In this document: piece after piece, positions 14,710 to 21,753 of the stretch
Position numbering within the stretch: position 1 is the first letter of the stretch
Layout of the letters: each line of letters begins with the position of its first letter
DNA from: an uncultured Collinsella sp.
GTDB taxonomy: Bacteria > Actinomycetota > Coriobacteriia > Coriobacteriales > Coriobacteriaceae
NCBI GenBank assembly: GCA_902492545.1
Contig: CABULX010000017.1
Span: 1-24,589 of the forward strand
Direction: 5' to 3'
DNA: 24,589 bases
Made by a program: the position numbers and the translations under genes
The notes under the pieces: model-generated
The model's input: the letters and a program-made list of their open reading frames with translations, nothing else
The model's database searches: none
Told to the model about the DNA's origin: nothing

Positions 14710-14779
14710 GGGTAGCTAATTTGCACCAAAACAAGGAGTGTTCCAAACTGCCGGCAGAGAAGGAGCGCCCCAGGTGCCG
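14710..14779. repeat. Dispersed repeat upstream of the ATPase gene (left direct-repeat copy)
   Basis: 14710-14722 is GGGTAGCTAATTT, also found at 1838-1850. 14733-14771 is a 39-nt segment, starting AAGGAGTGTTCCAAACTGCC, that recurs at 16242-16280 with only four differences, all transitions. The two copies flank the AAA/DUF4143 gene in direct orientation. Confidence 0.75.
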
Positions 14780-14787
14780 ACCTAAAC

Positions 14788-14878
14788 CCCACATTATTCG
14801 ATGGAAAAACGTGGTTACCTCCCACATTATTCGATGGAAAAACGTGGTTCATTCCCACATTTTTCGATGGAAAGACCA
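14788..14878. repeat. Tandem 33-bp palindromic repeats, 2.7 copies
   Basis: Copies start at 14788, 14821 and 14854, exactly 33 bp apart. Each of the first two contains a 26-bp core from CCACATT to ACGTGG that matches its own reverse complement at 20 or more of 26 positions; the third keeps only its first 22 bases or so. They end just before a -10-like TATACT (14888-14893) and the ATPase start at 14917. The spacing of about three helical turns puts the palindromes on one face of the DNA. They could be regulator sites; they are not CRISPR repeats, because no spacers separate them. Confidence 0.8.
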
Positions 14879-14916
14879 ACACGGTCTTATACTAACCATG
14901 ATCGTTAGGAGGCAGT

Positions 14917-16218
14917 ATGCAGCGACAGCTAATGGACGAACTCATCGCTTGGAAATCTAGGGCAAACCGCAAGCCCCTCCTGCTTAAGGGGGCCCGCCAG
15001 ACGGGAAAAACCTGGCTTCTCAACGAATTCGCAGGCCAGCAGTATCAAAACGTCATCCGTTTTGACTTTATGCTCGAACCGGGCGCACGTTCGCTGTTCG
15101 ACGGAAGCCTAGACCCCAAACGCATCATCTCCCAGATAGAGCTCCTGCGCGGCCAGACCATAACGCCGACAGACACGCTCATCATCTTCGACGAAATCCA
15201 AGAGGCACCGCGTGGCATCACCTCGCTCAAATACTTCAACGAGCTGGCGCCGGAATACCATATCGTGGCAGCCGGCTCCTATATGGGGCTCGCGCTCCGA
15301 CGCGAAAACGAGTCGTTCCCCGTCGGCAAGATTGACCAGCTTGCCATGCGCCCCATGGGGTTTGTCGAGTTCGTTCGTGCCGTCGATGGCGATCCGCTCG
15401 CAGATGCCATCCTTGCCGCAGACATGGACCTGCTGGCAAACGTTTCCGAAAAGCTCGAGCGCCTGCTCAAGGAATACCTCGTTGTCGGTGGCATGCCAGA
15501 AGTTGTCTCCGCTTTCGCCGCCTCCCACGATTTCATCGAGGCCCGCAGGCTTCAGCAGCAAATCATCGAAGCTTACGAATCCGATTTTGGCAAGCATGCG
15601 CCAGCCCGCATCGTCGAGCGCATGAGGCTGGTTTGGAAATCCCTTCCCGGCCAGCTCGCAAAGGAAAACAAGAAGTTCGTCTACGGTGCGCTCCGTCCCG
15701 GGGCGCGCGCACGCGATTTTGAGGAAAGCCTCCAGTGGCTCATAGACTATGGAATCGTTCATAAGGTACCACGTGTTTCCGCCCTAAGAGCACCGCTCAC
15801 AAGCTACGAGGATCTCTCGGGCTTCAAGCTGTTCTGCAACGACACCGGCATCCTCGGAGCACTCTCCGGCCTCTCGCCAGCCATTGTTCTGAACGGGCCC
15901 GCTGTTTTTACGGAGTTCAAAGGCTCGCTGACCGAGCAATACGTCGCACAGGAGCTTTTGCTCCAAGGCAAAACTCCCGCGTATTGGTCATCCTCCTCCG
16001 GCAATGCAGAGACTGACTTTGCCATCGACCATGCGGGGACCGTGCTTCCGCTCGAGGTCAAGGCGGCAGAGAACCTCAAAGCAAAGAGCCTGAGGATTGC
16101 CTGCGAGAAGTTCAAGCTCGAGCGCTGCGTGAGAACATCGTTAGCGGCATATAGAGACGAGGGCACGCTCGTCAACATTCCGCTCTGGGAGATTGGGCAA
16201 ATCGACAAGCTGGCATAG
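14917..16218 (+). CDS. AAA-family ATPase with C-terminal DUF4143 domain
   Basis: The 433-residue protein belongs to the common AAA_14/DUF4143 group, whose physiological role is not established. It has Walker A GARQTGKT (25-32), Walker B LIIFDEIQ (D92-E93), sensor-like AAGSYMGLAL, GFVEF, LVVGGMPEVV, and a C-terminal domain with D367 in ETDFAID and E380-V-K382 in LPLEVKA, a PD-(D/E)xK-like spacing. A nuclease-like fold is inferred from those residues only. The start ATG has AGGAGG about 6 nt upstream. It stands alone between galT and lacC and is flanked by a 39-nt direct repeat, which hints at insertion by recombination between dispersed repeats. Its codon use is somewhat less GC-biased than that of galK and galT. 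Confidence 0.88.
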   Translation: MQRQLMDELIAWKSRANRKPLLLKGARQTGKTWLLNEFAGQQYQNVIRFDFMLEPGARSLFDGSLDPKRIISQIELLRGQTITPTDTLIIFDEIQEAPRGITSLKYFNELAPEYHIVAAGSYMGLALRRENESFPVGKIDQLAMRPMGFVEFVRAVDGDPLADAILAADMDLLANVSEKLERLLKEYLVVGGMPEVVSAFAASHDFIEARRLQQQIIEAYESDFGKHAPARIVERMRLVWKSLPGQLAKENKKFVYGALRPGARARDFEESLQWLIDYGIVHKVPRVSALRAPLTSYEDLSGFKLFCNDTGILGALSGLSPAIVLNGPAVFTEFKGSLTEQYVAQELLLQGKTPAYWSSSSGNAETDFAIDHAGTVLPLEVKAAENLKAKSLRIACEKFKLERCVRTSLAAYRDEGTLVNIPLWEIGQIDKLA

Positions 16219-16241
16219 GCGCTGTGGAGGGGGTGTCCCGT

Positions 16242-16289
16242 AAGGAGTGTCCCAAACTGCCGGCAGAAAAGGAACGTCCCTATCTGCCG
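16242..16289. repeat. Right copy of the direct repeat flanking the ATPase gene
   Basis: 16242-16280 matches 14733-14771 at 35 of 39 positions and continues into CTGCCG, as the left copy continues into GTGCCG. It starts 23 bases after the ATPase stop codon. Confidence 0.75.
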
Positions 16290-16337
16290 CATTCCCGAAG
16301 CAAGGCAACGCCGATGTCTTGGAAACGACAGAGCGGG

Positions 16338-16434
16338 CGGGCCGCATTTGAGACAAGGTGACGTGAAACGAAAGGGCGCTGACCTTCTGGTCGCGCCCTT
16401 GAAGTTGAACGTCAGATTGTCCAAATGCGGCCCG
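16338..16434 (-). repeat. Long imperfect hairpin (composite element copy 2, second part)
   Basis: Read in the lacC sense, arms of 46 nt (16434-16389) and 47 nt (16384-16338) pair with a GACC-AGAA-GGTC tip. Arm lengths equal those of copy 1 at 1707-1803. The inner arm aligns to copy 1 without gaps (CAATCTG, TTCA, CTTC, GGC), while the outer arms (CGGGCCGC/GCGGCCCG) differ but still pair. It lies 14 nt beyond the lacC hairpin. Confidence 0.7.
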
Positions 16435-16448
16435 CGCAGCGTCGGTAG

Positions 16449-16476
16449 GTTACGGCGTTTGGTAAAACGCCGTAAC
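16449..16476 (-). terminator. 12-bp hairpin after lacC (composite element copy 2, first part)
   Basis: In the lacC sense, stem GTTACGGCGTTT with loop TACC; all 12 pairs are perfect. Relative to copy 1 the CG at stem positions 7-8 is GC-swapped on both sides, keeping the pairing. It starts 14 nt after the lacC stop codon. Confidence 0.65.
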
Positions 16477-16490
16477 TCGACGCCGTAACT

Positions 16491-17426
16491 CTAAAGCTCC
16501 GTTACTTCAACGTTGTTGAAGATCTCATCCCAGCGGTCCATGACCAGGTGGCCGGTCTTGGGATCCATGGCGTTGAGCTTGCCGCAGGTATTGGCGGTCT
16601 TGAGCACCGTGACGTCGTCGGCGCCAGCAGCAATGGCATGTGCAAAGCCGGCGATGGTCGAGTCGCCGGAACCCGTCGCGTTCACAGCCGCAATCGCGGG
16701 CGTCTTGGCGCGGAACGCACGACCCTCATGGAAGCCCACCGAACCGGCAGCGCCCATCGAAACGACAACCCAGGGAATACCGGAAAAGCGGTCATCGGCG
16801 GCAAGCGCCTCGCGCAGGGCATCGACATCATCGGTCGTAAAGGACGTACCCAGCAGGCCGTTAATCTCGGTCAGGTTGGGCTTTACGAGCTCGGGCTTAG
16901 CGTCGGACTCCAGCGCGGCCTCCAGCGATGCACCCGAGGTGTCGAGCAGCACCTTGGCGCCCGCCTTCTCGGCGATCTTGACGAGCTCGGCATAGTAGCC
17001 GGCATCGACGCCGCGCGGCAGCGAGCCCGAAAGCGTCACAACGTCCGCCTTCGCTGCAAGCTCGGCGAACTTGGCCGTAAAGGCCTCGAGCTCGGCCGGG
17101 GCGATCTGCGGGCCGCTCTCCAGCAGCTCGGTCTGATTGCCCTCGTGCAGAATATTCAGGCAAATGCGCGTCTCACCGGCGATGGGCACAAAGTCGTTCT
17201 TGACGCCGTCGGCATCCATAAGCTCGGCCATATAGGCACCCATGTGGCCGCCGAGCAGACCGGTCGCGAGCACATCGTCGCCCAACTGCAGCAGCACACG
17301 GCTCACGTTGAGGCCCTTGCCGCCAGCGGTCTTTTCGGGCGTCACACGGTTAACATCGTCGATGATCAGCTTGTCGAGCTGATAGCGCGTATCAATCGAC
17401 GGGTTCATGGTAACGGTCAGAATCAT
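16491..17426 (-). CDS. lacC: Tagatose-6-phosphate kinase (PfkB family)
   Basis: LacC converts tagatose-6-phosphate to tagatose-1,6-bisphosphate with ATP. The 311-residue PfkB-type sugar kinase has TMNPSIDTRYQLD at the N-terminus, the substrate-binding TAGGKGLNVSR, TLSGSLPRGVDAGYY, KPNLTEINGLLG and the catalytic ATGSGDSTIAGFAHA (Asp as base). DSTIAG is typical of LacC rather than 1-phosphofructokinase (FruK), though the two are close; the lacA, lacB and lacX neighbours decide the call. The start ATG 17426 has CAGGAG 6 nt upstream. It lies 53 bp after lacX in the same direction and is the last gene of that unit. Confidence 0.88.
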   Translation of the reverse strand: MILTVTMNPSIDTRYQLDKLIIDDVNRVTPEKTAGGKGLNVSRVLLQLGDDVLATGLLGGHMGAYMAELMDADGVKNDFVPIAGETRICLNILHEGNQTELLESGPQIAPAELEAFTAKFAELAAKADVVTLSGSLPRGVDAGYYAELVKIAEKAGAKVLLDTSGASLEAALESDAKPELVKPNLTEINGLLGTSFTTDDVDALREALAADDRFSGIPWVVVSMGAAGSVGFHEGRAFRAKTPAIAAVNATGSGDSTIAGFAHAIAAGADDVTVLKTANTCGKLNAMDPKTGHLVMDRWDEIFNNVEVTEL

Positions 17427-17479
17427 GTTGAACTCCTGTTCCGGGGCGGCATGACCCGCCCCAAACATACGATAACTCG

Positions 17480-18361
17480 TTAAAGGATCTCGATCTCAAA
17501 GCCGCGGGTGACGGTCTCTCCCGGCTTGGCCACCAGGCAGCCGCGCTTGTGCTCCAGGATATCGTCCTCGTCGGAGCAGGTGGACAGACCACCCCACGGT
17601 TCAACAGCCACAAAGTCGCCCTCGGGCTTGCTCCACACAATCAGGTACGGCATATCGGGGAACGTCAGGCGCACGCCCTTGTCCTCGGTTTTCTTGGTCA
17701 GCGTAACCACGCGGCTCTCGAGCACGTCGAAGATGGTCTCCGCGAAGTCAAAGAGTTCATGGGTAAGCGGCAGGTTCTGGCCGATCATGGGGTTCTTGCT
17801 GCGATGCTCAACATCAATCAGGCCCGTCGAGGGAACGGCAGTACAGAGCTCGGTGGCCTCACGCTGCTCAAAACGAAGCTCATAATCGTCATAGGACTCG
17901 CCCTCGTCGAGCGGGCACTTAAAGCCGGGGTGACCGCCCACAAAGAACGGCATGTCCTCGGTGCCCTCATTGGTCACCTCGTACGACACGGCCACCTTTT
18001 CCGAATCGATCGTATAACGAGCAACGATCTTAAACGGATACGGGTACTGCTCGAGCAACTCGGCATGGTCGGTAGAGCTTAGGCTCAGCGCAACCATGTT
18101 GTCGCTCTGTTCCTCGAGCTTCCACTCCTGTTTGCGCGCAAAGCCGTGGCGGGCGAGCTTTACCTCGCGGCCGCCCATGGTCGTTGCGTAACCGTCACGA
18201 AGGCCACCGCAGATCGGGAAGCAAATGGGTGCCTGGCCCGACCAGACCGCCGGGTCACCCTGCCACAGGTACTCACGGCCGTTGGCCGCAATAGAAGTGA
18301 ACGACCCACCCGCCGTGCTCAGTGCTACGCGAATAGAACCGTTATCAAGAACAAACTCCAT
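17480..18361 (-). CDS. lacX: LacX-like aldose 1-epimerase family protein
   Basis: This is a galactose-mutarotase-fold protein of 293 residues. It shows the substrate-binding RHGFARKQEW, the histidine region GGHPGFKCPL, and EPWGGLSTCSDEDD with the catalytic-type glutamate. LacX proteins accompany lac tagatose-6-phosphate operons and are thought to interconvert sugar or sugar-phosphate anomers; the exact substrate is not established. The start ATG 18361 follows GGGAAGG at 5 nt. It is 233 bp downstream of lacB with a hairpin between, so it may be read through or have its own promoter; I see none that is convincing. Confidence 0.82.
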   Translation of the reverse strand: MEFVLDNGSIRVALSTAGGSFTSIAANGREYLWQGDPAVWSGQAPICFPICGGLRDGYATTMGGREVKLARHGFARKQEWKLEEQSDNMVALSLSSTDHAELLEQYPYPFKIVARYTIDSEKVAVSYEVTNEGTEDMPFFVGGHPGFKCPLDEGESYDDYELRFEQREATELCTAVPSTGLIDVEHRSKNPMIGQNLPLTHELFDFAETIFDVLESRVVTLTKKTEDKGVRLTFPDMPYLIVWSKPEGDFVAVEPWGGLSTCSDEDDILEHKRGCLVAKPGETVTRGFEIEIL

Positions 18362-18531
18362 AGGAGCCTTCCCTTTCTTACGACAGCCCGCCAAGTCAAT
18401 AGGGCTGATAGAAAACCGGCCCGCGCCCCCTCACAGAAACGCGAGCCGTCAATTGAAAAGCTACAGAATGCCGGATACCGCCAAGAGCGAAGCACTCAAG
18501 CCAAGCAAGCAAACGTGTTATCGGAGCAGCT

Positions 18532-18590
18532 AGCCCGCCAGATGGCTTCGCAGCGTCGACCCGTTACGCGGTTTGGTAAAAACGCGTAAC
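18532..18590 (-). repeat. Truncated third copy of the composite element after lacB
   Basis: In the lacB sense a hairpin with stem GTTACGCG..., loop TACC and 11 of 12 pairs (18590-18563) begins 4 nt after the stop codon. It is followed by the same 14-nt linker with CGACGCT (18562-18549) and then AAGCCATCTGGCGGGCT (18548-18532), whose last 11 bases equal the outer right arm of copy 1. The central part of the long hairpin is missing, so this looks like an internal deletion. Confidence 0.6.
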
Positions 18591-18594
18591 CCCA

Positions 18595-19119
18595 CTAGTC
18601 GTGGTATTCGCCGCGGTCCCACTTCTCGAGGAACTCGTCAAAGAAGTGCGGGTCAGCCTGAGCCTCGGCGTCGGCCTTATTGCAGGCATCGATCTTGGCG
18701 ATCAGGGCATCGTGCTCGGGAGTCTTCTCGTAGGGCTCCTCCAGGAAGGCAAGCATGATATCGGCCATCAGGAACTCGCCGGTGATCTTGCCACCAAAGC
18801 CCACGATGTTGGCGTTGAGCTCACGACGGGCATACAGGGCAGAGGTCATGTCGCGGACCAGGGCGCAACGGGCGCCGGGGACCTTGTTGACGGCGTTGGT
18901 GATGCCGATGCCGGTGCCGCACAGGGCCACACCAAAGTCGGCCTTGCCGCTGGCAACAGCCTCGCCCACGGCCTTGCCGTAGATGGGATAGTGCGTACGG
19001 GTGTGGCTGTAGGTGCCGCAGTCGAGCACCTTGTAGCCAGCCTGCTCCAGGCGGTCGGCCAGATAGATCTTCTCGTCCGTAACGATATGGTCGCAACCGA
19101 TTGCGATGGTCTTCTTCAT
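18595..19119 (-). CDS. lacB: Galactose-6-phosphate isomerase subunit LacB
   Basis: With LacA it forms the heteromeric isomerase turning galactose-6-phosphate into tagatose-6-phosphate. The 174-residue RpiB-fold protein has IAIGCDHIVTDEK, DCGTYSHTRTHYPIYG, ALCGTGIGITNAVNKVPGARCALV and FLEEPYEKTPEHDALI, diagnostic of LacB. The start ATG follows AAAGGA at about 8 nt. It lies 63 bp after lacA in the same operon. The C-terminal extension (DPHFFDEFLEKWDRGEYHD) is usual for the family. Confidence 0.95.
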   Translation of the reverse strand: MKKTIAIGCDHIVTDEKIYLADRLEQAGYKVLDCGTYSHTRTHYPIYGKAVGEAVASGKADFGVALCGTGIGITNAVNKVPGARCALVRDMTSALYARRELNANIVGFGGKITGEFLMADIMLAFLEEPYEKTPEHDALIAKIDACNKADAEAQADPHFFDEFLEKWDRGEYHD

Positions 19120-19182
19120 CAGAACGTCCTTTCGTCTGAATTCACAAGTTGAGGTAGAAGTTCGAGTTCTCGGTGGCTCTCG

Positions 19183-19611
19183 TTAGGCCATCTTGTTGAG
19201 CATGTCGACACGGATCTGGTGACGGCCGCCGGCGTACTGGGCGCGCAGGAACTCGCGGGCGATCTTCTTGGCGACCTCGGTGCCCACAACGCCCGGGCCC
19301 ATGGTGACCATGCGCGAGCCGTTGTGCTCGCGGGTCATGTAAGCGGAACGCTCGTCGGAAATGTTGGCGACGACCATGCCCTTAATCTTGACGGCGGCCA
19401 TATAGGAGCCGACGCCGTACTTATCGAATGCGAAGCCCTGGGAATCCTTGTGCTCCAGCAGGTCCTTGGCAACGGCGGTCGCGGAATCGACAAAGTCCGC
19501 GGCAGGGGTCTCAGAATAGTCGACGACCTCGTGACCGTCGGCGATGAGCATCTCCTTGATGGACTCCTTCATCGACATACCGTCGGCATCGGAAGCGATT
19601 ACAACCCTCAT
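19183..19611 (-). CDS. lacA: Galactose-6-phosphate isomerase subunit LacA
   Basis: LacA is the partner of LacB. Its 142 residues include VVIASDADGMSMKESIK, DFVDSATAVAKDL, KYGVGSYMAAVKIKGMVVANISDERSAYMTREHNGSRM and the diagnostic end GGRHQIRVDMLNKM. As is usual for LacA, the CGTGIG cysteine loop of LacB is absent, so it probably contributes to a shared active site. The start ATG has AAGGAGG 5-6 nt upstream, the strongest ribosome-binding site of the operon. It is the first gene of lacA-lacB(-lacX-lacC), preceded by a 309-bp region with candidate operators. Confidence 0.95.
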   Translation of the reverse strand: MRVVIASDADGMSMKESIKEMLIADGHEVVDYSETPAADFVDSATAVAKDLLEHKDSQGFAFDKYGVGSYMAAVKIKGMVVANISDERSAYMTREHNGSRMVTMGPGVVGTEVAKKIAREFLRAQYAGGRHQIRVDMLNKMA

Positions 19612-19719
19612 GACATCCTCCTTGAGAGATACGCAGGTGCGTAGTTTCTGTTTGGAAGTGTTGAATCGCGTTCAGGTCCGGGCATCTGAATGTGCGGTTC
19701 TTCACTGTTCATGTTTATT

Positions 19720-19781
19720 TGAACACATTCGAACACCGACTGCAACATTTTTTTGTTTGTCTTTGTTCTTTTTTGAACAAA
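19720..19781 (-). promoter_or_regulatory. Candidate operators upstream of lacA
   Basis: In the lacA sense GTGTTCGAATGTGTTCA (19736-19720) carries two TGTTC units 10 bp apart; the site upstream of lacF has the same layout with a different 3-nt centre. Further upstream is a perfect inverted repeat TTTGTTC-n6-GAACAAA (19762-19781) made of the same half-site. Both fit a sugar-phosphate-responsive DeoR/LacR-type repressor. No convincing -35/-10 pair could be fixed. Confidence 0.5.
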
Positions 19782-19846
19782 TACCGTTTACGGATGATTG
19801 CTGACCGTTTGGAATCGGGAAAAACCTAGCCTGCCACGTATTCATC

Positions 19847-19886
19847 AAACAAAAAGGGCGGCCGAGAACGCATCTCGGCCGCCCTT
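19847..19886 (-). terminator. Intrinsic terminator of the membrane protein gene
   Basis: AAGGGCGGCCGAG (19854-19866) pairs with CTCGGCCGCCCTT (19874-19886), 13 perfect pairs. On the minus strand the stem is followed by TTTTTGTTT, so it serves the gene ending at 19921. Confidence 0.88.
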
Positions 19887-19920
19887 CGGCGGTATATCCC
19901 GGTATATACAGCTGTTTTAG

Positions 19921-20943
19921 TTACTCAGACCGTACGCTCTTCTTGGCGTGCTTGGACGGAGCGCTCAGAAAGCGGCCCGTCAAATAGTTCGCGGGACCGG
20001 AGATATCAATCCCCAACAGCGTGTGTCCCAGCCACAAAAACGCCGCGAGCACCAGCAATGGAATCACGCACGAGGTCACGATCATCACGATGACGCCTTC
20101 AATCAGATCGGTCACCTGCCGCACGATCTCATCGGTCATCTGCTTGGCGCCGCTGGTCACCGACGTAACAAGACTCGATGCCCCATCAGTCAACTGCTCG
20201 AGCACGTTTTTGGACTCCGTGGCCTCGGATTTTTTCTTGTTCGATTTTGAGCTGGTCTCGGCTGACTTGTCCGTAGTGTCGGCCGCGTCCGCAGCCTTTT
20301 GCTCAGCTTGCTCAATACTTACGCGATACGTTTCATCGACCTTCTGCGACACCCATACGCTCGCGGGCACAAGCGCCATACCGATCACGGCAACCACTAG
20401 CACGCGCGTCGCCACACGGTGCAGGACAGCGCTCGTGCTCCAGCGCCCGTGAATGCCGAGCGACACCGCAAAGAGCACCAACGAAAACGGGATTAAGATG
20501 CCCAAGCCAACCGACCACAAAATCGTGAGCAAATATTTCTCCAGGTATAGCACGGCAAGCACGATACCAAGGTTGCCTGAAAGCTGCGCGAGCTGTTCGG
20601 CAACCGGCGTTCCCGTATCACCAGGTAGCGCGGTAATGCCCGCAGATAGCGCCACGCACGAGGTCGTGAGCGCCAGTACGTTACCCTTCTTTTGGTCGAT
20701 GACCTCGATGGTGGAGTCCCAAGTTTTGGTATCGGCGAAATGCGGACGAGCTACAAAGCCCGACAGCAGCGCCAGTACCACGAGCGCAACGATAAAGCCA
20801 ATCTGAAGCTTTTTGTTTGCGCACACGACATCGGACAGGCTGGGCTGCAGCTCGGTTACCGTCGTGTGCTCGGTTATCTGGACAGGACGCCCATGAGCCA
20901 TCTCGTGCGCGTCTCTTTTTTGTATTGACCCGTTATCCGGCAT
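19921..20943 (-). CDS. Multi-pass membrane protein of unknown function
   Basis: I do not recognise a function. The 340-residue protein has a polar N-terminus of about 45 residues, then hydrophobic segments near 48-66, 88-106, 122-142, 145-164, 181-198 and 283-310. A charged, Ala/Lys/Ser-rich, possibly coiled stretch (about 200-282) lies between the last two. The segment CVALSAGITALPGDTGTPVAEQLAQLSG followed by LEKYLLT recalls a conserved Clostridia/Actinobacteria membrane family that I believe is often mislabelled as a beta-carotene monooxygenase; nothing here supports that activity. GAGGAGGT 6 nt before the ATG fixes the start. It sits between lacA and lacF on the same strand but has its own terminator. 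Confidence 0.8.
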   Translation of the reverse strand: MPDNGSIQKRDAHEMAHGRPVQITEHTTVTELQPSLSDVVCANKKLQIGFIVALVVLALLSGFVARPHFADTKTWDSTIEVIDQKKGNVLALTTSCVALSAGITALPGDTGTPVAEQLAQLSGNLGIVLAVLYLEKYLLTILWSVGLGILIPFSLVLFAVSLGIHGRWSTSAVLHRVATRVLVVAVIGMALVPASVWVSQKVDETYRVSIEQAEQKAADAADTTDKSAETSSKSNKKKSEATESKNVLEQLTDGASSLVTSVTSGAKQMTDEIVRQVTDLIEGVIVMIVTSCVIPLLVLAAFLWLGHTLLGIDISGPANYLTGRFLSAPSKHAKKSVRSE

Positions 20944-21035
20944 TTGGATACCTCCTCAGTCCGGGGCTTAATGCGAAAGGAAGTATACCCACCGAGCAAA
21001 AATCGAACGGGAGGACGAACGAAGCGCACCAAGAC

Positions 21036-21127
21036 TGTCCCCAATGACTATCTCCGGATGAGTTGCGGTGGAATAGGGATTGTTTTGCGCCCGCCGGCCC
21101 CTATTCAGTCCCCATTTCACCGCAACT
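21036..21127. repeat. GTCCCC-family repeat with 22-nt inverted arms
   Basis: CTGTCCCCAATGACTAT (21036 onward) matches the arm of the hairpin at 1880-1937, and the similarity continues to GAGTTGC. Then arms 21061-21082 and 21106-21127 (AGTTGCGGTG...) pair at 19 of 22 positions plus G-U pairs; the right arm again holds GTCCCC. No gene lies here. Confidence 0.6.
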
Positions 21128-21140
21128 TGGAGGAGGACAG

Positions 21141-21173
21141 AAAAAGCCCTGCCGCGGGTAGCGGCAGAGCTTT
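21141..21173 (-). terminator. Intrinsic terminator of lacF
   Basis: On the minus strand AGCTCTGCCGC pairs with GCGGCAGGGCT (one G-U) around TACCC and is followed by TTTTT. It lies 29 bases after the lacF stop codon. Confidence 0.88.
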
Positions 21174-21201
21174 TGGAAGGGGACTTGGTTGTGAGGGCTC
21201 G

Positions 21202-21540
21202 TTAGGCGAGCTTGGCCTCGAGCTCGGCGATGCGCTTGTAGGCATCGATGGTAAAGCGGGTCTGCTTCTCCAGAATCATAGTGGTCATGAGAGTGTCCTG
21301 AGCGTGAGCCATGATGAAGGTCATCTCCATCTCGCCGCCGCCGGCCTCCTGCGAAAGCAGTTTGGTCTGCGTGTCGTGGGCACCGATGAGCGCATCGCTG
21401 GCATCCTTGTGCAGCTGTTCGGCCTTCTCAAAGTCACCCTCGCGAGCAGCATCGAGCGCTGCAAGCAGATCGGTCTGGGCGTCACCTGCGTATGCGACGA
21501 TCTCGAATCCAACCATCGAGATTTCTTCTTTGGTTGCCAT
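21202..21540 (-). CDS. lacF: PTS lactose/cellobiose-family EIIA component
   Basis: LacF passes phosphate from HPr to the EIIB domain of the sugar permease. The 112-residue all-helical protein shows the family pattern with the phosphorylatable His79 in MAHAQDTLMTTMI and nearby Asp82 for metal binding; FEIVAYAGDAQTDLLAAL at the N-terminus is typical. The start ATG follows AAAGGA at 7 nt. It is a single-gene unit with its own terminator. Chitobiose/cellobiose EIIA proteins are close relatives; the LacABC neighbours and the lactose-type EIIC favour lactose. Confidence 0.93.
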   Translation of the reverse strand: MATKEEISMVGFEIVAYAGDAQTDLLAALDAAREGDFEKAEQLHKDASDALIGAHDTQTKLLSQEAGGGEMEMTFIMAHAQDTLMTTMILEKQTRFTIDAYKRIAELEAKLA

Positions 21541-21661
21541 ATTGCGTTCCTTTCACATATGAACCAATGGAGAGCATCGCGTCCGGGCATACGCGCTGCG
21601 TTGTGTATGACAGAAACAATAACATTCAAACAAAAAAGAACAGCTCAAAACGTAATTTCAA

Positions 21662-21724
21662 ACTATGAACGGTCACTTTTCGCCCGTGAACGGTTTTTAA
21701 ACCAATCTGAACAATATCGAACAC
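21662..21724 (-). promoter_or_regulatory. lacF promoter region with two classes of candidate sites
   Basis: On the minus strand TTCACG (21690-21685) and CATAGT (21667-21662) are 17 bp apart, a moderate promoter. ACCGTTCA occurs twice exactly 21 bp apart (complement of 21687-21694 and 21666-21673), overlapping both hexamers; one more copy lies upstream of lacE at 22871-22878. Upstream, GTGTTCGATATTGTTCA (21724-21708) matches the lacA and aldolase/DeoR sites. Confidence 0.45.
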
Positions 21725-21753
21725 AATTAGCGGCAACCCAAACAGGGCCGCAC

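Noticed and set aside
14788..14878. CRISPR array
   Set aside because: Repeats are contiguous with no spacers, only 2.7 copies, and no cas genes are nearby.
14652..14882. Minus-strand frame encoding an 11-residue repeat (NHVFPSNNVG)
   Set aside because: The repeat arises because the DNA repeat unit is 33 bp; the rest of the frame reads through the galT terminator and dispersed repeats.
16548..17483. Plus-strand open frame opposite lacC
   Set aside because: Complement of a clear PfkB kinase; low-complexity product.
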